Below the pieces are notes generated by a model. That model did not search any database. It was given only the letters and a program-made list of their open reading frames with translations, and was not told the origin of the DNA. This document shows, piece by piece, positions 17,613 to 26,196 of a stretch of DNA of 64,000 nucleotides (positions are counted from its first letter, which is position 1; every line of letters starts with the position of its first letter). The stretch is taken from contig NZ_FOYS01000001.1 in assembly GCF_900115785.1 (NCBI RefSeq), forward strand, positions 664,153 through 728,152, in the 5' to 3' direction. Made by a program: the position numbers and the translations under genes. Source of the DNA: Halogeometricum limi (GTDB lineage: Archaea > Halobacteriota > Halobacteria > Halobacteriales > Haloferacaceae).

Positions 17613-17739
17613 GCACTCCGTCGTCGGGGCGTCTCGGATAAAGACGTACGGCGGTTCCGTGGCGGCCGTACAGAACCGCCGCACGGGATGCTGTCGGACG
17701 CCCATCACGCCTTTGGGCGTGGCGACCCCCGCTCTACCC

Positions 17740-18174
17740 ATGCCGAGCGACGAACGCGACCTCGACCGAGTGTCGGACCGCAAGAGCGAACGCGCCGAAC
17801 ACGTCGAGAGTATCCTCGACGAGACGGAGTCGCTCGTGCGCGACGAGCAGAAGTTCCCCGTCCGCTCCGAGGAACTCGCCGAGGAGTACGCCGACCAACC
17901 GCTCGACATGCCGAACGAGACGGAGTCGCTCGGGTCCGTGTTCGACCGCCTCGACGAACAGTACGAGAACGCCGAAGAGGCCAGAGAAGCCGTCTACGGC
18001 GCGTTGACGGGCGAGGCGGGCGGCGACGAGGAGTACAACGAGGAGCGCGACCTCGGGGCCCTCGACCGCGCGGAGAGCGACGCCCCCCGGAACGACGTGG
18101 ACGGGGAGGCTATCATGGACGACGTGGCGGCGGACGACGACGCGGAACGGCACGACCCGCCCGAGGAGCGATAG
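17740..18174 (+). CDS. DUF5789-like haloarchaeal protein
   Basis: A 144-residue, very acidic soluble protein. The central FPVRSEELAEEYADQPLDMP then ETESLGSVFDRLDEQYENAE and EAVYGALTGEAGG match a common haloarchaeal family (DUF5789, from memory). The ends are low-complexity and acidic. No function is known. It is divergent from the peroxiredoxin gene, starting 128 bp away. Confidence 0.82.
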   Translation: MPSDERDLDRVSDRKSERAEHVESILDETESLVRDEQKFPVRSEELAEEYADQPLDMPNETESLGSVFDRLDEQYENAEEAREAVYGALTGEAGGDEEYNEERDLGALDRAESDAPRNDVDGEAIMDDVAADDDAERHDPPEER

Positions 18175-18268
18175 GTCGGTTCCGTCCCGGTCGTCCGGCC
18201 GGGCGTCACTCCACCACGCGACTGGCCGCCTCCTGAGGAATAAAGGTGATAGAACCGCGTCTTTCGGT

Positions 18269-19468
18269 ATGGCGACCAAACTCCCGTCCTCCGAGTTCTC
18301 GACACGACTCGACGCGATTCGCGGCCGTCTCGCAGACACCGACGCCGACGCGGCCGTCTGGTTCGACGCGACGAGCATCGAGTATCTCACCGGCTTTCAC
18401 CACATCCAGACCGAACGCCCCGTCGTCCTCGCGGTGACGGACGACCGCGTGGAGATTACCGTCCCGCGACTGGAGGTCGAACGCGTCCAGGAGAACCCGC
18501 GCATCGACGCCGTCCACCACTACTTCGACTACCCCGGCGGGGACCCGATTCGAACGGCCGCGGAGATGCTGTCGGAACGCGACGTCCAGTCCGTCGCCGC
18601 AGACGGCGACGGCGCGCCGGGCGTGATGGGGTACGAGGGTCCGAAACTCTCGGAGTTCGTCGACGTGGAGACGCAGTCGTGGGTCACGCGCATGCGCTGG
18701 GAGAAGACTGACGCGGAAGTCGACCTCATCCGCGAGTCGGCGAAGTGGGCCAACCTCGGCCACCAGTACCTCGCGGACTTCACCGAAGTCGGCGCGCACC
18801 CCTCGACCGTCTCCCAACGCGCCTCGCTCGAAGCGTCGCGCGCGATGCTCGACACCCTCGGCGACCGCTACGCCGTCCGCGTCCGCGGCGGCGGCCCCGT
18901 CCACGCGGGCTACATCAGTGGTCGCGAGACGGCCCTCCCGCACGGCCACACGCCGAACGAACGCCTCTCGGAAGGCGACGTCCTCGTCACCGGGGCGACG
19001 GCGAACGTCGACGGCTACTACTCCGAACTCGAACGGACGATGTTCGTCGGCGAACCCTCCGCCGACGACGTCCACTACTTCGAACTCATGCTGGAGGCGC
19101 AGACCATCGCAATCGACGCGCTCGGTCCCGGCGTCGAACTCTCGTACGTCGACGACGAGGTGAACGACTACTTCGAAGAGCAGGGCGTCCTCGACTTGGC
19201 GCAACACCACGTCGGCCACAACATCGGCCTCGGCGGCCACGAACCGCCGTACATCGACTCGGGGTGGGGCGAACACTGCACCTCCGAGCACACCGAGATG
19301 AACGAGTCGGACGCGACGATGGCTCCGGGCCACGTCTACACCATCGAACCCGGCCTCTACACCGAGGACGCCGGCTACCGCCACTCCGACACCGTCGCCG
19401 TCACCGAGACGGGCACGGAGATGCTGACGTTCTTCGGCCGCGACCTCGAATCGAACATCATTCGGTAA
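18269..19468 (+). CDS. M24 (pita-bread) family protein, creatinase-like
   Basis: A 399-residue two-domain protein: an N-terminal creatinase/prolidase domain (residues 1-140) and a C-terminal pita-bread domain. GHNIGLGGHEPPYID and TIEPGLY keep the family's His and Glu. Three of the five usual metal ligands are changed: the DxGA Asp is Thr in VLVTGATANVDGYY, the SDxTRT Asp is Glu in SELERTM, and the RxEDT Glu is Ser in YRHSDTV. GYYSELERTMF is closer to metal-free creatinase (GYYTALERTLF) than to prolidase. Databases probably call it Xaa-Pro peptidase; the chemistry is uncertain. Confidence 0.85.
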   Translation: MATKLPSSEFSTRLDAIRGRLADTDADAAVWFDATSIEYLTGFHHIQTERPVVLAVTDDRVEITVPRLEVERVQENPRIDAVHHYFDYPGGDPIRTAAEMLSERDVQSVAADGDGAPGVMGYEGPKLSEFVDVETQSWVTRMRWEKTDAEVDLIRESAKWANLGHQYLADFTEVGAHPSTVSQRASLEASRAMLDTLGDRYAVRVRGGGPVHAGYISGRETALPHGHTPNERLSEGDVLVTGATANVDGYYSELERTMFVGEPSADDVHYFELMLEAQTIAIDALGPGVELSYVDDEVNDYFEEQGVLDLAQHHVGHNIGLGGHEPPYIDSGWGEHCTSEHTEMNESDATMAPGHVYTIEPGLYTEDAGYRHSDTVAVTETGTEMLTFFGRDLESNIIR

Positions 19469-19554
19469 CGGCCTCGAACGCTCCGTTTACTCCCCGTTCT
19501 ACTTTCACTCCCCCCTTGGCCGAGGTTCATACCCGTTCCCCCGCACTACCGCGT

Positions 19555-20460
19555 ATGACACTCACCGGGGACACGACGCTCGCCCTCCCGACGGCCGCGC
19601 CGTTCGACTTCGACCAGTCGGTGCGAGTGCTCTCGCGGTCCGCTCCGTGCGCCCGCGGACGGGCGTGCGGGGAGTCGACGCTCGTCACCGGCGGGTTCGC
19701 GCCGGACCCGTTCGTCGCCCGCGTCACGTCCGACGGCCGCGGTGCCGTTCGGGCGCACGTCGAGTGGTTGGACGGCGCGGGCGACGGAACCGCCGTCGCG
19801 GCGTCTCTCGAGGCCTCCCTCTCTCTGTCGGACGACCTCTCTCGACTGTACGAGGCGGCGCGAACCGACGAGGCGTTCGCGCCCGTCGTCCGCGACCTGT
19901 TCGGGTACCACCACGTCCGCTTCTCGACGCCGTTCGAGGCGGCCTGCTGGGCCGCCGTCTCACGGCAGACGTCCTCCGCCGTCGCGGCCCGTCGCCACGA
20001 CGCACTCGCCCGGTCGTTCGGACGGGTGGTCGCCGTCGGCGACGAGACGGTGTCGCTGTTTCCGACGCCCGCGATGGTCCGTACGCGGGCCGATGCGGTC
20101 CGCGAGACGCTCGGCGACGACCGGACGACGGAGACGGTACTCGCCCTCGCGGACACGTTTCTCGACGAGACGTTGGCCGACCGTTCGACGCCGGACCTGA
20201 CGGAGAGACTCGGCGACGTGGAGAGGTTCGACCCGCGAGCCGCCGAGTTCGTCGCGCGTCGCGGCTTCGGTCGACTCGACGCGTCGCCGACGCACGACGA
20301 CGGATTCCGCGCCGTCGTCGCCGACCGATACGGACTCGACGACGTGACGGGAGACGAGGTGGACCGCCTCGCCGCCCGGTACGGCGACCAGCGAGGCTAC
20401 TGGGCGCACTATCTCCGGGTGTGGGATTCGCTCCGCTCCGGGTCCCGGACGCCGACGTAG
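19555..20460 (+). CDS. DNA-3-methyladenine-glycosylase-like HhH protein
   Basis: A 301-residue protein resembling AlkA-type glycosylases. It has an N-terminal beta domain (residues 1-95), then FGYHHVRFSTPFEAACWAAV with SRQTS, a helical core, and the ending WAHYLRVWDSL. The helix-hairpin-helix seems poorly conserved, and a catalytic Asp can only tentatively be placed in the GLDDVTGDEVDRLAARYGD region. It would excise alkylated bases. An enzyme of this class is likely, but the exact specificity is unknown. Confidence 0.78.
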   Translation: MTLTGDTTLALPTAAPFDFDQSVRVLSRSAPCARGRACGESTLVTGGFAPDPFVARVTSDGRGAVRAHVEWLDGAGDGTAVAASLEASLSLSDDLSRLYEAARTDEAFAPVVRDLFGYHHVRFSTPFEAACWAAVSRQTSSAVAARRHDALARSFGRVVAVGDETVSLFPTPAMVRTRADAVRETLGDDRTTETVLALADTFLDETLADRSTPDLTERLGDVERFDPRAAEFVARRGFGRLDASPTHDDGFRAVVADRYGLDDVTGDEVDRLAARYGDQRGYWAHYLRVWDSLRSGSRTPT

Positions 20461-20545
20461 CGTCGTCGTCGCTCCCCCCGTCAGACTGTCTCCGAACCCG
20501 GCACCGTCCGGCATATTCAAGTCCAGTTTCACCAATCCAAACGTA

Positions 20546-21205
20546 GTGGCAATCTCGTTCGACCTGTTCGGAACGCTCGTCGCCGTGGACCGACCGGCCG
20601 ACCCCGCGGCGGCGGTCGCGACCGAACTCCGAGACAGGGGTGTCGCCGTGCCGGACGACTGGCCGGACGCCTACACCGAGGTGCACGTCGACGCGCCCGA
20701 CGGTGCCGAAGTCCCCCTGCCCGCGCACGTCTCCGCGGCCCTCCGGTCTCGCGGCGTCGACGCCCCCGCGAACGCCGCCCGCCGCGCCGTCGTCAGCGCG
20801 TTCGACCCCGAGGTTCGAACCCGGGCCGGTGCCGTCTCGGCCCTCGAAGCGGCGGCCGAACGCGGCCCCGTCGGCCTGCTCTCGAACTGCGCCGTCCCCG
20901 AACTCGTCGCTCGCACGCTCATCCGGTCGGACCTCGACCGAGACGCGTTCGACGCGCAGGTGACGAGCGTCGCCTGCGGGTGGCGTAAACCGAGTCCGCA
21001 GGCGTTCGAGACGCTCGCCGGGAACCTCGGTGTCCCGCCCGCCGAACTCGTCCACGTCGGCGACGACGCGCGGACGGACGGCGGCGTCACGGGCGTCGGC
21101 GGCCGGTTCGTCGACGTGAACGGCGCGAGTCTCCGTCGCGTCGCCGCCGCGATTCGGGAGGACTCGCTCTCCGACCTCGCTTCGGGGGGGTCGCCGTGCC
21201 CGTGA
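20546..21205 (+). CDS. HAD-family hydrolase heading the cobalamin operon
   Basis: A 219-residue haloacid-dehalogenase-type phosphatase with a GTG start. DLFGTLVAVD is motif I (the expected second Asp is replaced, as DLFGTL is common in this class), LLSNCAV is motif II, GWRKPSPQAFE carries the motif III lysine, and HVGDDARTDGG is motif IV. It overlaps cbiB by 10 bp and leads the operon. No alpha-ribazole phosphatase (CobC/CobZ type) is seen in the cluster, so this enzyme may fill that step. That role is an inference from context. Confidence 0.85.
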   Translation: MAISFDLFGTLVAVDRPADPAAAVATELRDRGVAVPDDWPDAYTEVHVDAPDGAEVPLPAHVSAALRSRGVDAPANAARRAVVSAFDPEVRTRAGAVSALEAAAERGPVGLLSNCAVPELVARTLIRSDLDRDAFDAQVTSVACGWRKPSPQAFETLAGNLGVPPAELVHVGDDARTDGGVTGVGGRFVDVNGASLRRVAAAIREDSLSDLASGGSPCP

Positions 21206-22119
21206 CGGCCGCGTTCGCCGTCGCCCTCGCGGCCGGCCTCGACACCGCGTTCGCCGAACCGCCGAGTCGGGTGCATCCGGTCGCCCTGTTCGGCCGCCTC
21301 CTCTCGCCGGCGAATCGGTCTTGGCCGACGCCCCGACTCGTCGGCGTCGCCCTCGCCGTCGTCGCTCCCCTCGCGTTCGCCGGTGTCGCCGCCGCCGCCG
21401 TCCTCGTCGGTGCCGCCGTCTCCCCGTGGGCGGGTGCAGTCCTCGCCGGTCTGGTCCTGTTCTCCGTGACGAGTCTTCGGATGCTGTCGGACGCCGCCCG
21501 CGACGTGGCCCGTGCGGCCGAGTCCGACCTCGAAACCGCTCGTCGCGAACTCCGCGCGCTGGCCGGACGCGACGCCGCCGAACTGGACCCCGCGCACGTT
21601 CGCTCGGCCGCCGTCGAGAGCGTCGCGGAGAACCTCGCCGACGGCCTCGTCTCTCCCCTCCTCGCGTTCGCCGTCTGCGCCCCGTTCTCGCTCGCACTCG
21701 CGGCGGCGGCCGCCGCGTGGGTCAAGGGTGTGAACACGCTCGACTCGATGTTCGGCTACCGCTCGAACCCGCTCGGATGGGCACCGGCCCGCCTCGACGA
21801 CGCCGTCATGTGGCTCCCGGCGCGACTCTCGGCCGTCTGTCTCGCCGTCTCGGCCGGAGACCCGGCGCTCGCGTTCTCCGACCGCGTCCGGACGCTCGCG
21901 CGCCGCCCGCCGTCGCCGAACTCCGGGTGGCCGATGGCGACGATGGCCGCGGCGCTCCCGGCGCGCCTCGCCAAACCGGGCGTCTACGACCTCGACCCGG
22001 CCTCCGACGACGCGGGGACGCCGCTCCCGACGACCACCGACGCGATGCAGGCGGTCAGGCTGACCACCCGCGCCGGACTGCTGGCGTTCGCCCTCGCGGG
22101 GGTGGTCGCGTGGCTCTGA
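21196..22119 (+). CDS. cbiB: Adenosylcobinamide-phosphate synthase CbiB
   Basis: A 307-residue integral membrane protein starting at GTG 21196 inside the preceding gene. AAGLDTAFAEPPSRVHPVAL is the family's N-terminal signature, ESVAENLADGLVSPLLAF the central motif, and KGVNTLDSMFGYRSNPLGWA a further one. It joins aminopropanol phosphate to adenosylcobyric acid in cobalamin assembly. Several hydrophobic segments agree with an inner-membrane location. The stop overlaps cobS. Confidence 0.95.
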   Translation: MPVTAAFAVALAAGLDTAFAEPPSRVHPVALFGRLLSPANRSWPTPRLVGVALAVVAPLAFAGVAAAAVLVGAAVSPWAGAVLAGLVLFSVTSLRMLSDAARDVARAAESDLETARRELRALAGRDAAELDPAHVRSAAVESVAENLADGLVSPLLAFAVCAPFSLALAAAAAAWVKGVNTLDSMFGYRSNPLGWAPARLDDAVMWLPARLSAVCLAVSAGDPALAFSDRVRTLARRPPSPNSGWPMATMAAALPARLAKPGVYDLDPASDDAGTPLPTTTDAMQAVRLTTRAGLLAFALAGVVAWL

Positions 22120-22862
22120 CGGCGCTCAGAGGCGGTGTCGCCTTCCTCACGCGCCTCCCCGTCGGGGCGGACGACGCCGCGTGGGAGGCGTTCCGCCGGA
22201 CGCCCCTCGCGTTCACCCTCGTCGGCTACCTCGTCGGGGCGTTGGCGGCGCTTCCGCTCTTGCTACCGATTCCGGTGCCGACGGCCGCTGCGCTGTATCT
22301 GGCGATGCTGTATCTCCTCACGGGCGTCACGCACGCGGACGGCCTCGCGGACGCGGGCGACGCGGCGGCCGTCCACGGCGACCCCGACCGTCGTCTCGCG
22401 GTGCTGAAAGACTCGCAGACCGGCGTCGGCGGCGCGTTGGCGCTCTCGCTCTCGCTCGTCGCGCTCGGACTCGGTGCGCTCGGCGTCGCCGGGACGCTCC
22501 CCCGAACCGCGTTCGCCCTCGCGCTCGCGGCCGAAGTCGGCGCGAAGACGGGCATGGCGACGCTCGTCTGCACCGGCCGGGCCGCACACGAGGGGATGGG
22601 GTCGGCGCTCCTGTCTGCGAACGACGCCTCGAACCTCCTGCCCGTGGCCGTCTCGCTCCTCCCGCTTCTCCTCGTCGCGCCTGTCACGGGCGAGGCGGGC
22701 GTCGTCGCCGCGGCGCTCTCGCCCGTCGCCGGCGCCGTCCTCGTCGGCCGGTGGGCCGAGAACCACCTCGGCGGCGTCAGCGGCGACGTGTTCGGCGCGG
22801 CGAACGAACTCGGCCGGGTCGTCGGTCTCCACGCGGGGGTGGTGGCGTGGACGCTGTTCTGA
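22110..22862 (+). CDS. cobS: Cobalamin synthase CobS
   Basis: A 250-residue membrane protein. GTG 22110 overlaps the cbiB stop. LRGGVAFLTRLPVG, LTGVTHADGLADAGDAAAVH (the acidic metal-binding motif), RRLAVLKDSQTGVGGALAL and AKTGMATLVCTGRAAHEGMG are CobS signatures. It transfers the lower-ligand nucleotide to adenosyl-GDP-cobinamide, the last or next-to-last step. Six or more hydrophobic segments are seen. It overlaps cobY. Confidence 0.95.
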   Translation: MALTALRGGVAFLTRLPVGADDAAWEAFRRTPLAFTLVGYLVGALAALPLLLPIPVPTAAALYLAMLYLLTGVTHADGLADAGDAAAVHGDPDRRLAVLKDSQTGVGGALALSLSLVALGLGALGVAGTLPRTAFALALAAEVGAKTGMATLVCTGRAAHEGMGSALLSANDASNLLPVAVSLLPLLLVAPVTGEAGVVAAALSPVAGAVLVGRWAENHLGGVSGDVFGAANELGRVVGLHAGVVAWTLF

Positions 22863-23446
22863 TGTGCGGCGGACGCGGGACTCGGTTGGGCGGCGAGACG
22901 GAGAAACCGCTCGTCCCCGTCCGCGGCGTCCCGATGGTTCAGCGCGTCCTCTCGGCGCTCGACGGGAGTCGCGCAGAGACGGTGTACGCCGCCGTCTCGC
23001 CCGCGACGCCGGAGACGGCTCGGTTCCTCGAATCGGTCGAGTCGAGGACCGTTTCGGTCGTCGAGACGGCCGGGACGGGGTACGTGTCCGACCTCTCGAC
23101 GGCGCTCGGCGTCGTCGACGGACCGGCGGTGACCGTCGCCGCCGACCTCCCGCTTCTCGCGGCCGACCACGTGGACGACGCTATCGACGCCGCGCGTTCG
23201 GCGGGTGCCGACGACGCTTCGACGGCCCCGTCGTCGGTCACCGTTTGCGTCCCCGCCGACCTGAAACGTCGCCTCGGCGTCTCCGTCGACACGGCGTTCG
23301 ACCACGACGGGCGGTCGGTCGCACCGACCGGACTGAACGTCGTCGCGGGCGAGACGGACATCGTACAGTTGACGTGCGACGACCGCCTCGCGGTGAACGT
23401 GAACCGACCGAGGGACCTCGAACTCGCGGAGGCCCGATGCGACTGA
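22847..23446 (+). CDS. cobY: Adenosylcobinamide-phosphate guanylyltransferase CobY
   Basis: A 199-residue nucleotidyltransferase starting at GTG 22847. MCGGRGTRLGGETEKPLVPV is the GTP-binding loop, VTVAADLPLLAADHVDDAI holds the metal-binding Asp, and GLNVV and AVNVNRPRDLELAEA close the fold. CobY is the archaeal replacement for bacterial CobU; it lacks kinase activity and makes GDP-cobinamide from the phosphate. It overlaps both neighbours. Confidence 0.93.
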   Translation: MDAVLMCGGRGTRLGGETEKPLVPVRGVPMVQRVLSALDGSRAETVYAAVSPATPETARFLESVESRTVSVVETAGTGYVSDLSTALGVVDGPAVTVAADLPLLAADHVDDAIDAARSAGADDASTAPSSVTVCVPADLKRRLGVSVDTAFDHDGRSVAPTGLNVVAGETDIVQLTCDDRLAVNVNRPRDLELAEARCD

Positions 23447-24429
23447 TGCTCGTCGCGGGGACGACCCGCACCGCCGAACGGGAGGGTATCAGCGCCGCGG
23501 GCGCGACGCGAGACCTGATGCTCCACACGCCGAGCGCCGACGCCGAGATTCTGGAGTACGGCGAACTCGTCCGCGCGCCCGTCACGCCCGTCAGTCCGAC
23601 GGGCTGTCCGACGCCCGCCGCGGTCACCCGCGCCGTCCGCGAACGCCTCGGATTCGACGTGACCGTCGTCGACGGCGGCCTCGCGAAGCCGACGGGCGCA
23701 CCGACGGTCAACGTGGGCGCGAAACCCGGCCGCGACGTCGGCGAGGCCGACCCCGTCCAGACCGCGCCGGGCGCGTTCGCCGCCGCCAGACAGTTCGGCC
23801 GGTCGCTTCCAGACGACGAACTCGTCGTCGGCGAGACGATTCCCGGCGGGACGACGACGGCGATGGCCGTCCTCCGCGCACTCGGCGAGGAGTGGCCCAC
23901 CTCCTCGTCGCTCCCGGAGAACCCCGTCGAACTGAAGCGAGCGGTCGTCGAGGAGGCGTTCGCCGCCTCGGAGATAGAACCCGGACAGGCGGCCCACACG
24001 CCGGAACTCGCCGTCCGGTTCGTCGGCGACCCCGTCCTCGCCGTCGCCGGCGGCCTCGTCGCCGGCGCACTCGAAGCCGGCACCGAGGTGGTGCTCGGCG
24101 GGGGAACCCAGATGCTCGCCGTCGCGGCCCTCGTCCGACACGCGGGCGTCGTCGGCCCGTTGACGCTCGCGACCACCTCGTACCTCCTCGCGGACGTGCC
24201 CGAACTCCGGGCGGCGACGGCGGCGCACGACGTGGACCTCGTCGTCACCGACCCCGGGTTCGACGCGGCGGACGCGGGTCCCCTGTCGGCGTACGCCGAC
24301 GGCGTCGCCAAGGAGGGCGCGGCGATGGGCGGTGCGCTCTACCTCGCGGACCGCGCGGACGCGCTCGAATCCATCACCACCGCAACACTTGACGTGCTCG
24401 CGCGTCTCCGGGACGACGATGGACCCTGA
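23437..24429 (+). CDS. cobT: Lower-ligand phosphoribosyltransferase CobT (archaeal type)
   Basis: A 330-residue protein of the archaeal CobT-like family. VAGTTRTAEREGISAAGATR, GCPTPAAVTRAV, VGETIPGGTTTAMAVLRALG, LGGGTQMLAVAALV and GAAMGGALYLA are visible. It should activate the lower-ligand base as the ribotide for joining by CobS; the base used by this organism cannot be read from sequence. It overlaps cobY by 10 bp and cobD by 11 bp. Confidence 0.9.
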   Translation: MRLMLVAGTTRTAEREGISAAGATRDLMLHTPSADAEILEYGELVRAPVTPVSPTGCPTPAAVTRAVRERLGFDVTVVDGGLAKPTGAPTVNVGAKPGRDVGEADPVQTAPGAFAAARQFGRSLPDDELVVGETIPGGTTTAMAVLRALGEEWPTSSSLPENPVELKRAVVEEAFAASEIEPGQAAHTPELAVRFVGDPVLAVAGGLVAGALEAGTEVVLGGGTQMLAVAALVRHAGVVGPLTLATTSYLLADVPELRAATAAHDVDLVVTDPGFDAADAGPLSAYADGVAKEGAAMGGALYLADRADALESITTATLDVLARLRDDDGP

Positions 24430-25429
24430 CGCCCTCTCCGCCATCTCTCGCGTCCCCCACGGGGGCGACGACGACGTCGAACTCGTCGATTTCAGCGCGA
24501 ACACGAACCCGTCGCGACCGTCGGGAACCGCGTTCACCTTCGAGTCCTCGTTCGCCGCGGCCGCGCGCTACCCCGCGGACGACTACGTGCCGTTCCGCGT
24601 CGCCGCGAGCGACTACGTCGACTGCGACCCGCACGACGTCGTGCCGACTGCGGGCGGGATGGCGGCCCTCCGCCTCGCGTTCGGCGTCGTACTCTCGCCG
24701 GGCGACGACGTGCTCCTCCCCGAACCGAGTTTCGGCGAGTACGACCGCGAGATACGGCTTCAGGGAGGCACGCCCGTCGCCGTCGCGTACGACGAGGTGT
24801 TGGCGACCGACCCCGCCGAGTACGCCGCCGTCGTCGTCTGTAACCCGAACAACCCGACGGGCGGCGCGTACGACCCCGACGAACTCCGCGACTACCTCGC
24901 CGACTGCCGCGACGCCGACACCGTCCTCGTCGCGGACGAGGCGTTCCTCGACTTCACCGACCACCCGAGTCTCGCCGGCGAGGCGGGCGTCGTCGTCTGC
25001 CGGTCGTTGACGAAGATGTTCGGGCTCCCCGGCCTGCGGATGGGGTTCGCCGTCGCCGCCGGCGAACTCGGCGAGCGGATGGAGGCCGCCCGCCCGACGT
25101 GGTCGCTGTCGACGCCCGCGGCCGACGTGGGCGCGTTCTGCATGCGCGAGGAGGCGTTCGTCGCGGAGACGAAACAGCGCGTCCGGACCGAACGCGACCG
25201 GATGGCCGGGCGACTCTCCGAGGCGTTCGACGTGTTCCCCTCGGACGCGCCGTTCCTCCTCCTCGGCGTCGACGGCGACGTGGACGAACTCCTCGAACAC
25301 GCGCGCGAACGAGGGTTCGCCCTCCGCGACGCCCGCACGTTCGCGACGCTCGACTCGCACGTGCGCGTGGCCGTCCGCCGCCCGCACGAGAACGACGAAC
25401 TCGTTCGGACGCTCCTCGAACTCCGATGA
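24419..25429 (+). CDS. cobD: Threonine-phosphate decarboxylase-like CobD
   Basis: A 336-residue PLP-dependent fold-type I enzyme. VDFSANTNPSRP at the start, VVCNPNNPTGGAYD, LVADEAFLDFTD and CRSLTKMFGLPGLRMGF (the PLP lysine) match CobD/HisC. In the cobalamin operon it most likely makes (R)-1-amino-2-propanol phosphate from threonine phosphate, the substrate of CbiB. ATG 24419 overlaps cobT, and the stop overlaps cbiZ by four bases. Confidence 0.92.
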   Translation: MDPDALSAISRVPHGGDDDVELVDFSANTNPSRPSGTAFTFESSFAAAARYPADDYVPFRVAASDYVDCDPHDVVPTAGGMAALRLAFGVVLSPGDDVLLPEPSFGEYDREIRLQGGTPVAVAYDEVLATDPAEYAAVVVCNPNNPTGGAYDPDELRDYLADCRDADTVLVADEAFLDFTDHPSLAGEAGVVVCRSLTKMFGLPGLRMGFAVAAGELGERMEAARPTWSLSTPAADVGAFCMREEAFVAETKQRVRTERDRMAGRLSEAFDVFPSDAPFLLLGVDGDVDELLEHARERGFALRDARTFATLDSHVRVAVRRPHENDELVRTLLELR

Positions 25430-26172
25430 CGGAGGTGTTCGAATCGACCGTCCGCGACGGCGTCCTCAGACTCCGCAGACCGAAGACGCGGTGGCTCTCG
25501 ACGGGCCACGCGGGCGGGGAGTCACTCGGCCCCGTCGCGTACAACGTGAGCGTCCCCGAGGGGTGGGACGACAGAGACGTGGACGGCTACGTCGAACGCC
25601 GTCTGGCGGCCGCGGGGTTCGAAAGACCGGGGCCGACGCTCCTCACGGGCGTCTCGATGCGGCACGCGCGCCGCGCCCGTCTCGGCCCCGTCGAAGCCGT
25701 CGTCACGGCGGGCGTGTCGAACCCGGCGGCGCTTCCGGTGGACGGCGAACTCGGCCGACCCGCGCGCGGGACGCCGCCGGACGACCACGCCGGGACGGTG
25801 AACGTCCTCGTCGGAACCACGCGCTCGCTCGGGCCCGGTGCGCTCGCCAACCTCGTCGCCGTCGCCGCCGAGGCGAAGGCGACGACGCTTCTCTCGCGGG
25901 CGGGCGTCCCGGGGACGACGACAGACGCCGTCGTCGCCGCGTGCGACCCGGCGGGCGACCGGGCCTCGTACTCCGGAAGCGCCACCGACGTCGGCGGGGC
26001 GGCCCGCGCGTGCGTCCGCGACGCCCTCTGCGCGTCGTTGGACTCGCGGTACGCCGAAGACGACGGCGGCGCGACGGCCGCCGCCGCGGACGCGCCGTAC
26101 GGCGTCGTCACCGACGAACGGGCGTCGGTGTCGCGGGTTCTCACAGCCGAGAACGACGGCGAAGCTCTTTAA
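25426..26172 (+). CDS. cbiZ: Adenosylcobinamide amidohydrolase CbiZ
   Basis: A 248-residue protein of the CbiZ family. STGHAGGESLGPVAYNVSVP, GVSMRHARRA, AVVTAGVSNPAALP, TVNVLVGTTRSLGPGALANL and AKATTL are conserved. It removes the aminopropanol side chain from salvaged cobinamide to give cobyric acid, which CbiB can re-use. Its presence beside cbiP/cbiA shows the cell can both salvage and finish corrinoids. ATGA overlap with cobD. Confidence 0.92.
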   Translation: MTEVFESTVRDGVLRLRRPKTRWLSTGHAGGESLGPVAYNVSVPEGWDDRDVDGYVERRLAAAGFERPGPTLLTGVSMRHARRARLGPVEAVVTAGVSNPAALPVDGELGRPARGTPPDDHAGTVNVLVGTTRSLGPGALANLVAVAAEAKATTLLSRAGVPGTTTDAVVAACDPAGDRASYSGSATDVGGAARACVRDALCASLDSRYAEDDGGATAAAADAPYGVVTDERASVSRVLTAENDGEAL

Positions 26173-26196
26173 CGGAGAACGAAGGAGAGTCGGGTG

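Noticed and set aside
20461..20545. Cobalamin riboswitch before the cobalamin operon
   Set aside because: The gap is only 85 bp with a TATA-like box and no B12-box sequence; such riboswitches are not expected in haloarchaea.
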